Assembly (NCBI RefSeq): GCF_014647895.1
Contig: NZ_BMQB01000005.1
Coordinates: forward strand, 248,001-312,000
DNA from: Pilimelia anulata
GTDB lineage: Bacteria > Actinomycetota > Actinomycetes > Mycobacteriales > Micromonosporaceae
Reading direction: 5' to 3'
Length of the DNA stretch: 64,000 bases
Part shown: piece by piece, positions 26,790 through 35,189 of the stretch
How the letters are laid out: every line of letters starts with the position of its first letter
Position numbering within the stretch: the first letter of the stretch is position 1
The notes under the pieces: model-generated
What the model was told of the DNA's origin: nothing
Seen by the model: the letters and a program-made list of their open reading frames with translations, nothing else
Database searches by the model: none
Program-made: the position numbers and the translations under genes

Positions 26790-27982
26790 CCGCCCCGCCG
26801 GTCTTCGTCGACGTCGTCGGCCAGCCCGAGGCCGTCGGCATGCTCGCCGCGGCGGCCGCCGCGGCCGCGGCCGCGCTGCGCGGGGAGCCGGCCGACCCCG
26901 GCGCGATGACCCACGCCTGGATCTTCACCGGCCCGCCGGGCAGCGGCCGGTCGGTCGCCGCGCGGGCGTTCGCCGCCGCGCTCCAGTGCCGCACCGGCGC
27001 CGGCTGCGGCGCGTGCCCCGGCTGCCACACCACGCTCGCCGGGACGCACGCCGACGTCCGTACGGTCGCGCCCGAGGGCCTGTCGATCGGCGTGCAGGAG
27101 ATGCGCGCGCTGGTGCTGCGCGCCGCCAGCGCGCCGTCGGACGGGCGCTGGCAGGTGGTGCTGATCGAGGACGCCGACCGGCTCACCGAGGCCGCCGGCA
27201 ACGCGCTGCTCAAGGCCGTCGAGGAGCCGCCGCCGCGGACGGTGTTCCTGCTCTGCGCGCCGAGCACCCACCCGGACGACATCTCGGTGACCATCCGGTC
27301 CCGGTGCCGCCTCGTCCCGCTGCGCCAGCCGGCGACGGCGGCCGTCGCCGAGCTGCTCACCCGGCGCGACGGTGTCGAACCCGACCGCGCCGCCCGGGCC
27401 GCCGCGGCGGCCCAGGGCCACGTCGGCCGGGCCCGCCGGCTGGCCCGGGACGAACAGGCGCGCGCCCGCCGGGACGCGGTGCTGGCCGTACCGCGGCAGC
27501 TCGGCTCGGTCGGCGCCTGCTTCACCGCCGCGGGCGCGCTGATCGCCGCCGCCGAGGCGGAGGCCGCGGCCATCGTCGCCGAGTCCGACGAGCGGGAGCG
27601 GTCCGCGCTGGCCACGGCGCTCGGCGCCGGCGGCACCGGCCGGGGTACCGCGGGCGCCGGGCGCGGCGCCGCCGGCCAGCTCAAGGAGTTGGAGCGGCGG
27701 CAGAAGTCGCGGGCCACCCGGGCCCAGCGGGACGCGCTGGACCGCGCGCTGGTCGACCTCGCCGGCTTCTACCGGGACGTCCTCGTCCGCCAGCTCGGCG
27801 CCCCGGTGCCGGCCGTACACGCGGACGTATCGGACACCGTCGCCGACGCCGCGGGCGCCTGGCCCCCGGAGAGCACCCTGCGCCGGCTGACCGCCGTGCT
27901 CGCCTGCCGGACCGCGATCGAGGCGAACGTCAAGCCCAGGATCGCCGTGGAAGCGATGACCCTCGATATCTGGCAGGGTTGA
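26786..27982 (+). CDS. holB: DNA polymerase III delta' subunit
   Basis: 398 residues. A clamp-loader AAA+ protein with a degenerate Walker A, GPPGSGRS (Arg in place of Lys), a four-cysteine zinc module in CRTGAGCGACPGCHTT, Walker-B-like VVLIEDADRL, and the sensor 1/Arg finger region SVTIRSRCRLVPLR containing the SRC motif. Like other delta' subunits it probably does not hydrolyse ATP but acts as a stator in loading the beta clamp. A charged helical region (SDERERSALATALG and ELERRQKSRATRAQRDAL) precedes the C-terminal collar domain. The GTG overlaps the tmk TGA by 4 bp, a conserved tmk-holB arrangement. Confidence 0.92.
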   Translation: MTAPPVFVDVVGQPEAVGMLAAAAAAAAAALRGEPADPGAMTHAWIFTGPPGSGRSVAARAFAAALQCRTGAGCGACPGCHTTLAGTHADVRTVAPEGLSIGVQEMRALVLRAASAPSDGRWQVVLIEDADRLTEAAGNALLKAVEEPPPRTVFLLCAPSTHPDDISVTIRSRCRLVPLRQPATAAVAELLTRRDGVEPDRAARAAAAAQGHVGRARRLARDEQARARRDAVLAVPRQLGSVGACFTAAGALIAAAEAEAAAIVAESDERERSALATALGAGGTGRGTAGAGRGAAGQLKELERRQKSRATRAQRDALDRALVDLAGFYRDVLVRQLGAPVPAVHADVSDTVADAAGAWPPESTLRRLTAVLACRTAIEANVKPRIAVEAMTLDIWQG

Positions 27983-28038
27983 TCAGATACCCGACACTTG
28001 TCTCGGCAGGGCACAATGATCGGCGTACCGTGCGAGCC

Positions 28039-28422
28039 GTGAGGGTGACCGGTGTCCTGGGATCAGACCCCGACGGGTACGTGGACGAGGCGTGGCTGGA
28101 GGAGGCCGCGGCGCGTTTCCGTCGGATCGGCCGACTGCGCGAGCGGTTGGCCGGGGCGTCGCACGAGATCGAGGTCAGCGTGCGATCACCGGACGAACTG
28201 GTGGAGGTGCGGGTCACCGCCGCGGGGTCCATAGTGGATGTACGTCTGGCCGCCGGCGCGTGCGCCCGTCCGGCCGCAGAGCTGGCTCATTCGATCAAGG
28301 CGGCGGTGACGTCCGCCCTCGACGGTGCGCAGTGGGCCAGGCACAAGCTCGAACGCGATCTCTTCGCCGAGTACGAGAGTCTTTCCCCAACCGCGAGACC
28401 CCAAGGGACCCCAGGTGGATGA
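28039..28422 (+). CDS. YbaB/EbfC-like small protein
   Basis: About 127 residues. After a helical N-terminus (WLEEAAARFRRIGRLRERLA) comes a YbaB-like beta sheet: SVRSPDELVEVRVTAAGSI and VDVRLAAGACARPAAELAHS, then a helix SIKAAVTSALDGAQWARHK. YbaB family proteins bind DNA in some bacteria; in actinobacteria this version often sits beside type VII secretion-like genes. Several GTG starts are possible (28030, 28039, 28045). The stop overlaps the next gene's GTG. I infer a three-gene operon with the two following small proteins. Confidence 0.72.
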   Translation: MRVTGVLGSDPDGYVDEAWLEEAAARFRRIGRLRERLAGASHEIEVSVRSPDELVEVRVTAAGSIVDVRLAAGACARPAAELAHSIKAAVTSALDGAQWARHKLERDLFAEYESLSPTARPQGTPGG

Positions 28423-28723
28423 TCTGATAACCGTGGCCCGTGCCCTCGACGACGCGGCCGAGAAGCTCGCCGCCAGCGCCGGCCTGCTGCACGAGGCGGT
28501 CAGCGACGCCGCCAGCTTCGGCGCCGACGCCGCCGGCCACGCCGGCGAACTCGGCCGCACCCTGCACGCCCAGTGGATTTCCGCGCTGGACGCACGGCGC
28601 CGGGAGGTGGACGAGGCCCGCGACGAACTCACCGCGCTGCGGGCCGCGGTGGTCGACGCCGCGGCCGGGTACGCCGCCACCGACGTTTCGGTCGCCGCCG
28701 GCTGGGGGAACGAGGAGCGCTGA
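28415..28723 (+). CDS. Small helical protein, type VII secretion substrate-like
   Basis: 102 residues, GTG start overlapping the upstream stop by 8 nt. It is nearly all alpha-helical, with VARALDDAAEKLAASAGLLH and ARRREVDEARDELTALRAAV, and lacks a signal peptide. The size and helical pattern resemble EspC/WXG100-like substrates of type VII secretion, although a WxG is only suggested by HAQWISAL and GWGNEER. The stop TGA overlaps the ATG of the next gene. I do not recognise an exact family; the role is inferred from context. Confidence 0.6.
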   Translation: MDDLITVARALDDAAEKLAASAGLLHEAVSDAASFGADAAGHAGELGRTLHAQWISALDARRREVDEARDELTALRAAVVDAAAGYAATDVSVAAGWGNEER

Positions 28724-29385
28724 TGGACGCGCTCGACATCGTGCTGGACCCGGCGCGGCCCCTCCTGGGCCGCGTCGACGACGTGCTGCGCGAGTACGGC
28801 GTGCCCGCCGAGCACCCCGTCCGCCCGCTGCTGCGCGACCTGGCGGCGCTGCCGGGCGCCGCCGTCGCCGCCGTGGCCGCGCTGCGCCCCGGCCCACTGG
28901 TACTGGCCCAGCGCCAGCTCGCGCCGCTGGTCGACGCGTACGACCAGGCCGCCCGCGCCGCCGCCGCCCCGGCGCCGTGGACCGGCGCCGCCGCCCAGTC
29001 CTACGCCCACCGCGCGGGCGCGCTCAGCGCCCGCCTGCACGGCGACGGCGGCGCCCGCCGGCTCGCCGACACCATCCGGTACGCCGAGGCCATGGCCACC
29101 TGGATGGTCACCGCCCGGACCGAGCTGGCCCGGGCCCTCGGCCGCGTGCTCACCTCCGCCGAGGCCGTCCGCCTGCTCGGCGCGCCCGACCGGGCCGACC
29201 CCGAGCTGCCGCTCGCGGCCGCCGCCGTCGGCGCCGAGGTGCTGGGCGCGATCGCCGCGGCCACCGACGACGCCCAGCGGCTCGGCGCCACCTGGGGCGA
29301 GCGGGTCGCGTACGCGCCGTTCTTCCGCCCCATCGACGCCGGCGGGCTGGTGGGCGGGGCGGTCACGGTCCGGCACGGGGGGTAG
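28723..29385 (+). CDS. WXG-type helical protein of unknown function
   Basis: 220 residues starting at an ATG that overlaps the previous TGA by one base. The N-terminal half has a hydrophobic helix (LAALPGAAVAAVAALRPG). W86-T87-G88 in APWTGAAAQSYAHRAGALS fits the WXG turn of type VII secretion targets; a second helical hairpin ends YAEAMATWMVTARTEL. The last 70 residues hold Ala/Gly-rich helices and no known toxin motif. It could be a WXG100 partner or carrier for the preceding small protein. No ESX ATPase or EccC is nearby, so the secretion link is inference. Confidence 0.6.
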   Translation: MDALDIVLDPARPLLGRVDDVLREYGVPAEHPVRPLLRDLAALPGAAVAAVAALRPGPLVLAQRQLAPLVDAYDQAARAAAAPAPWTGAAAQSYAHRAGALSARLHGDGGARRLADTIRYAEAMATWMVTARTELARALGRVLTSAEAVRLLGAPDRADPELPLAAAAVGAEVLGAIAAATDDAQRLGATWGERVAYAPFFRPIDAGGLVGGAVTVRHGG

Positions 29386-29417
29386 GCGCTTCGCCGCTGT
29401 CTGCATAGGCTGGTCGG

Positions 29418-30272
29418 ATGGGCATGCTCTGCGCGGTCAGCTTCCACCGGTACGGGCGCCTGTACTACTTCGACCCCGGCGACCTCGCCCCGGCGGTCGG
29501 CGACGCCGTCCTCGTCCCGACCGACGAGGGTCCCGAGGTCGCCGAGTGCGTCTGGGCGGCCCAGTGGGTCAGCGACGACACGTCCGGCTTCCCCCGGCTG
29601 GTCGGCCCGGCCGGACCGTCCGAGCTGGACCGCGACGCCCGGCTGCGCAAGCGCCGGGCCGAGGCCAAGGTGGCGGCGAAGAAGCTGATCCGCGCGCACG
29701 ACCTGCCGATGCGCGTGGTCGCCGTCGACTGCCTCGAACCCACCGCGACCGAGCCCGAGCGGGTCACGCTGTACTTCACCGCCCCGCACCGGGTCGACTT
29801 CCGCTCGCTGGTCCGCGACCTCGGCGCCACCCTGCGCTGCCGGGTCGAACTGCGCCAGCTCAACGCCCGCGACTCCGCCCGGATCCAGGGCGGCATCGGC
29901 TCGTGCGGGCGGGACCTGTGCTGCGCCACGTTCCTCACCGACTTCGAGCCGGTCACCGTCCGGATGGCCCGGGACCAGGACCTGCCGCTCAACCCGATGC
30001 GCATCTCCGGCGCGTGCGGGCGGCTGATGTGCTGCCTGAAGTACGAGCACCCGCTGTACCGGGCGTTCGCCGAGACCACCCCGCCGGTGGGCAGCCGGGT
30101 GGGCACGCCGGAGGGGGACGGGCGGGTGGTGGCGCACCACGTACCGGCGGACAGCGTCACGGTCCGGCTGGACGCGGACGGCTCGCGCTGCGCCTGCCCG
30201 CGCGCGTCGGTGTGCGCCCCCCGGCGCGCGTACGACAGCCGGGGCGAGGCGGTGCCGGCCGCGGACACCTGA
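29418..30272 (+). CDS. ricT: PSP1 domain protein, RicT-like
   Basis: 284 residues. The PSP1 C-terminal domain is evident: the conserved arginine-rich helix DARLRKRRAEAKVAAKKLI, VTLYFTAPHRVDFRSLVRDL, and the two cysteine motifs CGRDLCCATFL and CGRLMCCLKYE, which in RicT help bind an iron-sulfur cluster. In Bacillus RicT works with RicA and RicF to modulate RNase Y maturation and phosphorelay; in actinobacteria the gene commonly lies near tmk-holB, as here. Both ATG 29418 and ATG 29424 could initiate. The last 50 residues have extra cysteines (CACPRASVCAP), more than usual for the family. Confidence 0.87.
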   Translation: MGMLCAVSFHRYGRLYYFDPGDLAPAVGDAVLVPTDEGPEVAECVWAAQWVSDDTSGFPRLVGPAGPSELDRDARLRKRRAEAKVAAKKLIRAHDLPMRVVAVDCLEPTATEPERVTLYFTAPHRVDFRSLVRDLGATLRCRVELRQLNARDSARIQGGIGSCGRDLCCATFLTDFEPVTVRMARDQDLPLNPMRISGACGRLMCCLKYEHPLYRAFAETTPPVGSRVGTPEGDGRVVAHHVPADSVTVRLDADGSRCACPRASVCAPRRAYDSRGEAVPAADT

Positions 30273-30428
30273 CCCGCGGGGGTGCTCGGCCGGGCCGTGG
30301 ACGGGCGGTGTGCCCGGTCGTGGTCGGCCGGACGGGCGACTGCCGGCCGGCCGCGGGGCTCGTTGACCCCGGTACCACCCGCGCCCGGCAGGAGACCCCT
30401 CGGCCTGCACGAGAGTTCCGGAGCCACC

Positions 30429-30872
30429 GTGCGCGTGTCCAGACCCGTCCTGCTGACCGCGGCGACCGCCGCGGCCCTGGCGTACTGCGGCGCCCTCGCC
30501 CACCTCGCCGGCGTCGCCGTCGACCGGCTCCGCGCGGCACCCGCGCCCGGCCCCGCCGCCGCGCCCGCCCCCACCCCGGCCGCGGGCGCCGGCACGCTCG
30601 GCGCCGACCGCTGCCTGCCCGGCGACACCCGGACCACCTGCCGGCTGGCGTCCGCCCGCCTGGCCGCCGCCCGGACGGCCAGGGCCGCGACGGCGCGCAA
30701 GCAGCGCGAGGGAGAGGCACGGCGGCAGCGGGCGGCAGTGGCCCGCCCCGGTACCCGCAGCGGGGGTACCGGCCGGAGCGTCCCGGCGCGGACCGACCGG
30801 GACCGCAGCGGCTGGTGGCCGGGCCGGGGATGGCCGTCGCCGGGCGGCATCCCCTTCCGCTGGCGCGGCTAG
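30429..30872 (+). CDS. Small single-pass membrane or secreted protein, unknown
   Basis: 147 residues. One hydrophobic segment (VLLTAATAAALAYCGALAHL) at the N-terminus could be a signal anchor. The rest is Ala/Pro/Arg-rich, with a short disulfide candidate in DRCLPGDTRTTCRLASARL and a basic helix AARTARAATARKQREGEARR, ending in a Trp/Gly/Pro-rich stretch. GTG 30429 has GGAG nearby. No family is recognised. It may be conserved only within close relatives. Confidence 0.5.
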   Translation: MRVSRPVLLTAATAAALAYCGALAHLAGVAVDRLRAAPAPGPAAAPAPTPAAGAGTLGADRCLPGDTRTTCRLASARLAAARTARAATARKQREGEARRQRAAVARPGTRSGGTGRSVPARTDRDRSGWWPGRGWPSPGGIPFRWRG

Positions 30873-30942
30873 CCGGCGAGGGGTTTCGTCCTCCGCTGGG
30901 CCGCCCGGCTGTCGGTGCCCGGCCGCGGGCGTCGGTATCCGG

Positions 30943-32841
30943 CTACGGGCGGATGACGATCGGGGGCTCGGCCAGGCGGACGTCGAGCGGCTGCGTCGGC
31001 TCGATCCACGACGCGTCCGGCGGCCCCGCGGGCGCCGCGCGCCACCGGTGGCAGACCCGGTCCACGGCGATCGGGTAGATCGTCAGCGTCCCGTCCCGGC
31101 CCAGGTGCAGCCGCAGGAACGACTTCGCGTCCTCGATGCCCTGGCCGGCGAACAGCTCGTTCAGGTTCACCCGGAACCGGCCCGCCACCAGCAGGTACCC
31201 GGCCACCGTCAGCCCGCCGAGCAGCCCCGACACCGGCCCGTACAGCGCGCCGGCCACCAGCGCCGGCAGCGGCCACACCCAGTCGACGAACGGCAGGTCC
31301 ACCCAGACCAGCGCCCCGCCCAGCCCGACCAGCGTGTGCGCCACCCCGTGCCCGACCCCGAGCACGGTGTGCACCACCCGCCGCACCCCGTCGTCGCCCG
31401 GCGGCGCCGCGAACAGCACCGCACCCCAGACGAACAGCGTCAGCATGATCCCCAGCGGGATGCTGAACAGCCGCAGCTCACTGCCGTCCGGCCGGTGCCC
31501 GACCAGTTCGGCGATGCTGAGCATGAGCAGCGTGTGCGCGATCCCCAGCATCGTCAGGAAGCCCGGGTTGCGCCACGGCAGCCGGGCGAACACCCCGACG
31601 GCGTACCCCGCCGACCGCACCGCCGACGGGTACCGCGCCGCCAGCGTGAACCGCCGCGGCGCGCTGTGCTTGGCCGCGGTGGCGTCCAGCGGCGGCACGT
31701 CCACGGCCGCGGGCAACTGATGCGTGGCCGCCAGGTACGCGCCCCCGCCGCCGCACGTGATCAGCTCCCGGCCGGGCGCCGAGTAGCGGGCATAGTGGTG
31801 CAGGTCCCCGGCGAGCACGACCCGTACGCACGCGCCGGTCGGCTCCAGCACGGTCCGGATGAAATAGTCGACCGTCTCGTACGCCTTGGGCTGGTCCACG
31901 GTCTTCACCCAGCCCGGCGCCGGCACCGCGAGAATCACCCGGGCGCTCGGCCCGAGCCGCGCGGCGGCGTCGGTGAAGTACCGGAGCTGCGGGTCGTCCA
32001 GGTACGCCCCGAACTGCTCGTCGATCCCGAACAGCCACCAGTCGTGCGGCAGCGCCACGGCGAAGTACGACCGCGACTGCCGCGTCCGCCACCCGCCGAT
32101 GTTGCCGGCCGGCTGCCGGGCGAACACCCGCAGGAACGCGGTCAGCCCGTCGTACCAGTCATGATTGCCGGGCACGGCGTACATGCTGGGCTGCGGCCCG
32201 ACCCCCGGGGCGGTGGGCAGGGCGGCCCGGTAGGGCCCGCGGAACCGGTCCTCGTACTCGTCCGCCGACGCCGTCGGGTACACCTGGTCGCCGCCGAGCA
32301 CGAGCACCCGGGCGCGGGGCAGCTCGTGGCCGTCGACGGCGAGGCTCGGCCGGGCGAGCAGGTGGGCCATGCTGTACGTGGCGTCGAAGCCGTCCCCGAT
32401 ATCGGCGATGTAGTCGAGCCACACCTCGTCCTGCGGTCCGCCGCCGGCCGGTCCCCCGTCGCACGTGCCGCTGCCGATCGGGCTCCCGCCGCCCGGATCG
32501 GGTCGGGTCGGGTTGGGCGGGCCGAGGGCGGCCGGGTCCGTGGGGACCGCGTGGTCGGTAGCGGCGGGGTCGGCGGTGGCGGCCGGGAGGCGGATGGACG
32601 TGCCGGCCGGCTCGACGTACAGGTCGGCGGGGAGGCCGCTCTGCAACTCCCGCTTGTCCAGGTACGCCCCGAACAGGGTCGCCAGCAGCGTGCGCAGGCC
32701 GGTGCTGAGCAGCAGCAGGGGGGCCAGCCACGGGACCGGCTCGCGGGGGGTGAAACCCAGCTCGCGGGGGTGCAGCGCGGTCGGGCGCTTCGGGGTCGTC
32801 GGCGTGTCGTCGGCGGGGGCTGCGGAGCGGTCGCCGGTCAT
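30943..32841 (-). CDS. Membrane metallophosphoesterase
   Basis: 632 residues. The N-terminal half is a calcineurin-like phosphatase: YIADIGDGFDATYSMAHLL, VLVLGGDQVYPTAS (metal-binding Asp), YAVPGNHDWYDGLTAF (GNHD motif), and VVLAGDLHHYARYS (GDxHH). The C-terminal part holds four or five membrane helices (for example MLTLFVWGAVLFAA and LVGLGGALVWVDLPFVDWVW), so the active site is tethered to the membrane. The substrate is unknown; nucleotides or phospho-lipids are possible. ATG 32841 is chosen over upstream in-frame starts because the protein then begins TGDRSAAPADD. A Pro/Gly-rich insert lies at about residues 100-140. It points left, away from the tRNA gene. Confidence 0.82.
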   Translation of the reverse strand: MTGDRSAAPADDTPTTPKRPTALHPRELGFTPREPVPWLAPLLLLSTGLRTLLATLFGAYLDKRELQSGLPADLYVEPAGTSIRLPAATADPAATDHAVPTDPAALGPPNPTRPDPGGGSPIGSGTCDGGPAGGGPQDEVWLDYIADIGDGFDATYSMAHLLARPSLAVDGHELPRARVLVLGGDQVYPTASADEYEDRFRGPYRAALPTAPGVGPQPSMYAVPGNHDWYDGLTAFLRVFARQPAGNIGGWRTRQSRSYFAVALPHDWWLFGIDEQFGAYLDDPQLRYFTDAAARLGPSARVILAVPAPGWVKTVDQPKAYETVDYFIRTVLEPTGACVRVVLAGDLHHYARYSAPGRELITCGGGGAYLAATHQLPAAVDVPPLDATAAKHSAPRRFTLAARYPSAVRSAGYAVGVFARLPWRNPGFLTMLGIAHTLLMLSIAELVGHRPDGSELRLFSIPLGIMLTLFVWGAVLFAAPPGDDGVRRVVHTVLGVGHGVAHTLVGLGGALVWVDLPFVDWVWPLPALVAGALYGPVSGLLGGLTVAGYLLVAGRFRVNLNELFAGQGIEDAKSFLRLHLGRDGTLTIYPIAVDRVCHRWRAAPAGPPDASWIEPTQPLDVRLAEPPIVIRP

Positions 32842-32943
32842 GGTCGCAGCGTAGCGGCGGGCCGGCCGGGTGGGGGAGCGGGCGATCGGTTGGGCCACCC
32901 TGCGCACCGGGGGTGGGGGTGGTCGCGTACACTGCGCTACGTT

Positions 32944-33020
32944 GCCGCCTTAGCTCAGTCGGCCAGAGCGACGCACTCGTAATGCGTAGGTCGTCGGTTC
33001 GATTCCGACAGGCGGCTCCA
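32944..33020 (+). tRNA. tRNA-Thr (anticodon CGT)
   Basis: A full cloverleaf: acceptor stem 32944-32950 with 33010-33016 (7 perfect pairs), D arm GCTC...GAGC, anticodon stem ACGCA/TGCGT with CGT at 32978-32980, and T arm GTCGG-TTCGATT-CCGAC. The CCA end is encoded (33018-33020). It reads ACG threonine codons. A terminator follows immediately. Confidence 0.97.
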
Positions 33021-33025
33021 ACACA

Positions 33026-33066
33026 AGGCCCTGACCAGCCGAAACGCCGGTCAGGGCCTCATGTTT
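33026..33066 (+). terminator. Intrinsic terminator of the tRNA-Thr gene
   Basis: AGGCCCTGACC at 33026-33036 pairs perfectly with GGTCAGGGCCT at 33049-33059 (11 bp, 12-nt loop), followed by CATGTTTTT. This is one of the few hairpins in the window with a real T-tract. It also separates the convergent serine hydrolase gene. Confidence 0.92.
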
Positions 33067-33161
33067 TTCGATGTGGGGTCCGAACCGGATCCGCTGCCGC
33101 CAGCCTCCTCGACGCAAGCGTGCCGGGCATTCGAGCGCCGCGGCGCCGCCGCTCTCTCGGG

Positions 33162-34187
33162 TCAGCTCACGGCGGGGAGGATGTCCTCGTCCAGGAAGGC
33201 GAGGATGTCGAGTTCGCGCTCCTCCACCTTCTTCGGCTTCCCGGTGGTGTCCTGGGTCGAGCTGAACACCAGGTCCAGGCTCGGAATGACGGCGACGTAC
33301 TGCCCACCCCAGCCCCAGGCGAACTGCACCGCGTGCCCCTGCACGGTGGACAGCCACCACAGCGCGCCGTACTGGTACCGCGGATCCTTCTCCTTGTGCC
33401 CGGAGTACGTCCGGGAGAACGCGATAGCCTCCGGCGGCACCACCTGCCACCCGTTCCAGACGCCGTTGCGCAGGTACAGCTCGCCGAAGCGGGCCAGCGC
33501 CCGGGCGGGCAGGAAGACGTTGCAGCCGCCGGACGCGATGCCCTGCGGGTCGCACCCCCACGCCTGGTGGCCGATGCCCAGCGGCGTGAACAGGTAGTCG
33601 GTCGCGTACCGCTCGAGCGTGGCGCCGGTGGCGGCCTGGAGTACCGCCGAGAGCAGGTGGGTGTCGCCGGTGCTGTAGTGGAAGCGGGTGCCCGGCGTGG
33701 CGGCCAGCGGCTGGTCGAGGATCGCCTCGATCCAGTCGTCCTCGCCCTCGATCTCGTACTCGGTCTCGTCCTCGGACCAGGCCAGGCCGGAGCGCATCGT
33801 CAGCAGGTGCCGGATGGTGATGCCGGCCTTCTTCCCGCCGGCGGCGATCGCGGCCGGCAGGTAGTGGCCGATCGGGACGTCGTAGCTCGGGATGTGGCCG
33901 CGGCCGAGCGCGATGCCGTACACCGCCTGCAGGATGCTCTTGGACGCCGAGTGCACGTTGTTGCTCTGCTGCGGGCTGCTGCCGTGGAAGTAGCGTTCGT
34001 ACACGAGGCGGCCGCCGCGCACCACGATGAGGCTGCGGGAGTTCTTCACGCCGTCGAACCAGTCCGCGGACTCGTTCAGCGAGGCCACGTCCACGCCGGC
34101 CGGAGCGAAGCCGGCGGTGGCCTGCCAGCCTTCGTCCGGATCACCACGAAATGCCCGTGCTGCGTTGTCGATGTAGAACTCTGCCAC
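33162..34187 (-). CDS. Serine hydrolase, beta-lactamase/class C family
   Basis: 341 residues. The catalytic motif SxxK is S80-A-S-K83 in NNVHSASKSILQ, and Y171-S-T173 (RFHYSTGDTH) is the YxN-like second motif. FAWGWGGQYVAV near the end takes the place of the KTG-type third motif. Family members hydrolyse peptides, esters or beta-lactams. No signal peptide is visible, so it is likely cytoplasmic. GTG 34187 is preferred because AAGGAG lies upstream (spacing 12-13) and the homologous region begins at AEFYIDNAARAF. Longer upstream frames are Arg/Pro-rich and spurious. It is convergent with the tRNA gene. Confidence 0.85.
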   Translation of the reverse strand: MAEFYIDNAARAFRGDPDEGWQATAGFAPAGVDVASLNESADWFDGVKNSRSLIVVRGGRLVYERYFHGSSPQQSNNVHSASKSILQAVYGIALGRGHIPSYDVPIGHYLPAAIAAGGKKAGITIRHLLTMRSGLAWSEDETEYEIEGEDDWIEAILDQPLAATPGTRFHYSTGDTHLLSAVLQAATGATLERYATDYLFTPLGIGHQAWGCDPQGIASGGCNVFLPARALARFGELYLRNGVWNGWQVVPPEAIAFSRTYSGHKEKDPRYQYGALWWLSTVQGHAVQFAWGWGGQYVAVIPSLDLVFSSTQDTTGKPKKVEERELDILAFLDEDILPAVS

Positions 34188-34389
34188 GGCGGAGCGCTCC
34201 TTCCGGCGACGCGATTGCAGGGCAAGGTACCAAGTCCCCGCCACCCGGTCATCGGGGAAGCCCGATGCGCCGGACGGCCGCCGCCCGCGGACACCGACCC
34301 CGCCCGCCGCCGGACACCACGCCGCACCGCGGCGACCCGGGTCGCCCGCGGAGCAGAGCCCGGGCGGTGGCGAGAAATTCGGTGGCGAC

Positions 34390-35088
34390 TCACGCCGCCG
34401 GTGCCGGGTGGGGCCGGTCCGGCGGCGCATCCGCCCGGGTCCGCCACCACGGGCGCGACGCCAGCGCGGCCAGCCCGGCCCCCGCCGCGTTGACCAGGAC
34501 GTCGTCGACCGACGACACCCGGTCGAGCCGGAGGACGTACTGGGCGGCCTCGATCAGCACCGAGCAGCCCGCCCCGAGCGCCAGGACCCGCGGTACCGAC
34601 GCCAGCGCCGCGAACCGCATCGGCGCGAAGAAGCCCAGCGCCGCGAGGACCAGCAGGTTGCCGCCGATCCCGATCGGCCCCATCGTGGGCAGGTCCCGCA
34701 GCGGCACGAGGCTCACCCGGCCGGTGACGACGCCGGCGCCGGGGCCCGGCATCAGGGTCATCCAGACGAACGGCAGCGTCCCGTGGACCAGGCCCACCTC
34801 GGCCACCGACGTCCGCCACGCCGAGGTGCTCCCGGCGGCCCGCCGCCGGCGGGCCAGGGCCCACGCCACCAGCGCGGACAGCGGCAGCGTGACCAGCGCG
34901 AGCAGCAGGACGCCGTTGAACGTGTCGCCGCAGCCGTGCCACCGCCCGGCCGCGCACGCCGGGGCGGCCATCAGGAGCGGCCGCCGCACGACGTACGCGG
35001 CGGCCGCCGGGCCGAGGAGCGCCGAGCCGAGCAGGACGACCCGGCGCGCGCGGCGGGGCGGCGCCGCCGGGGGAGCGTTGCGGTTCAC
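34390..35088 (-). CDS. VanZ-like membrane protein
   Basis: 232 residues with about five hydrophobic helices. The VanZ signature is clear near the C-terminus: GCSVLIEAAQYVLRLDRVSS followed by VDDVLVNAAGAGLA, with the conserved Glu, Gln and Asp-Asp-x-x-x-Asn pattern. VanZ confers low-level teicoplanin resistance in enterococci, but most actinobacterial VanZ-like proteins have no proven role. The start ATG at 35088 follows a hydrophilic stretch with no strong Shine-Dalgarno sequence. About 200 bp separates it from the downstream serine hydrolase. Confidence 0.85.
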   Translation of the reverse strand: MNRNAPPAAPPRRARRVVLLGSALLGPAAAAYVVRRPLLMAAPACAAGRWHGCGDTFNGVLLLALVTLPLSALVAWALARRRRAAGSTSAWRTSVAEVGLVHGTLPFVWMTLMPGPGAGVVTGRVSLVPLRDLPTMGPIGIGGNLLVLAALGFFAPMRFAALASVPRVLALGAGCSVLIEAAQYVLRLDRVSSVDDVLVNAAGAGLAALASRPWWRTRADAPPDRPHPAPAA

Positions 35089-35189
35089 GCCCCCATTGAA
35101 TACCGGGTCCGCGCCCCGCTGCTCCTCGCGTGATCACGAACTGCCCTTGCGGGTCGGGTTCGCGCCGTGCGGTCGGGTGGCGCTTGCGG

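Noticed and set aside
31048..32982. Long plus-strand frame opposite the metallophosphatase
   Set aside because: Shadow frame dominated by Arg, Pro, Gln and His; the metallophosphatase on the other strand has all active-site motifs.
32944..33020. Integration site of a mobile element at tRNA-Thr
   Set aside because: No integrase gene and no second copy of the tRNA 3' end were seen nearby.
33162..34430. Longer serine hydrolase from an upstream in-frame start
   Set aside because: The extra N-terminus is Arg/Pro-rich and low in similarity; GTG 34187 has an upstream AAGGAG and starts the conserved part.
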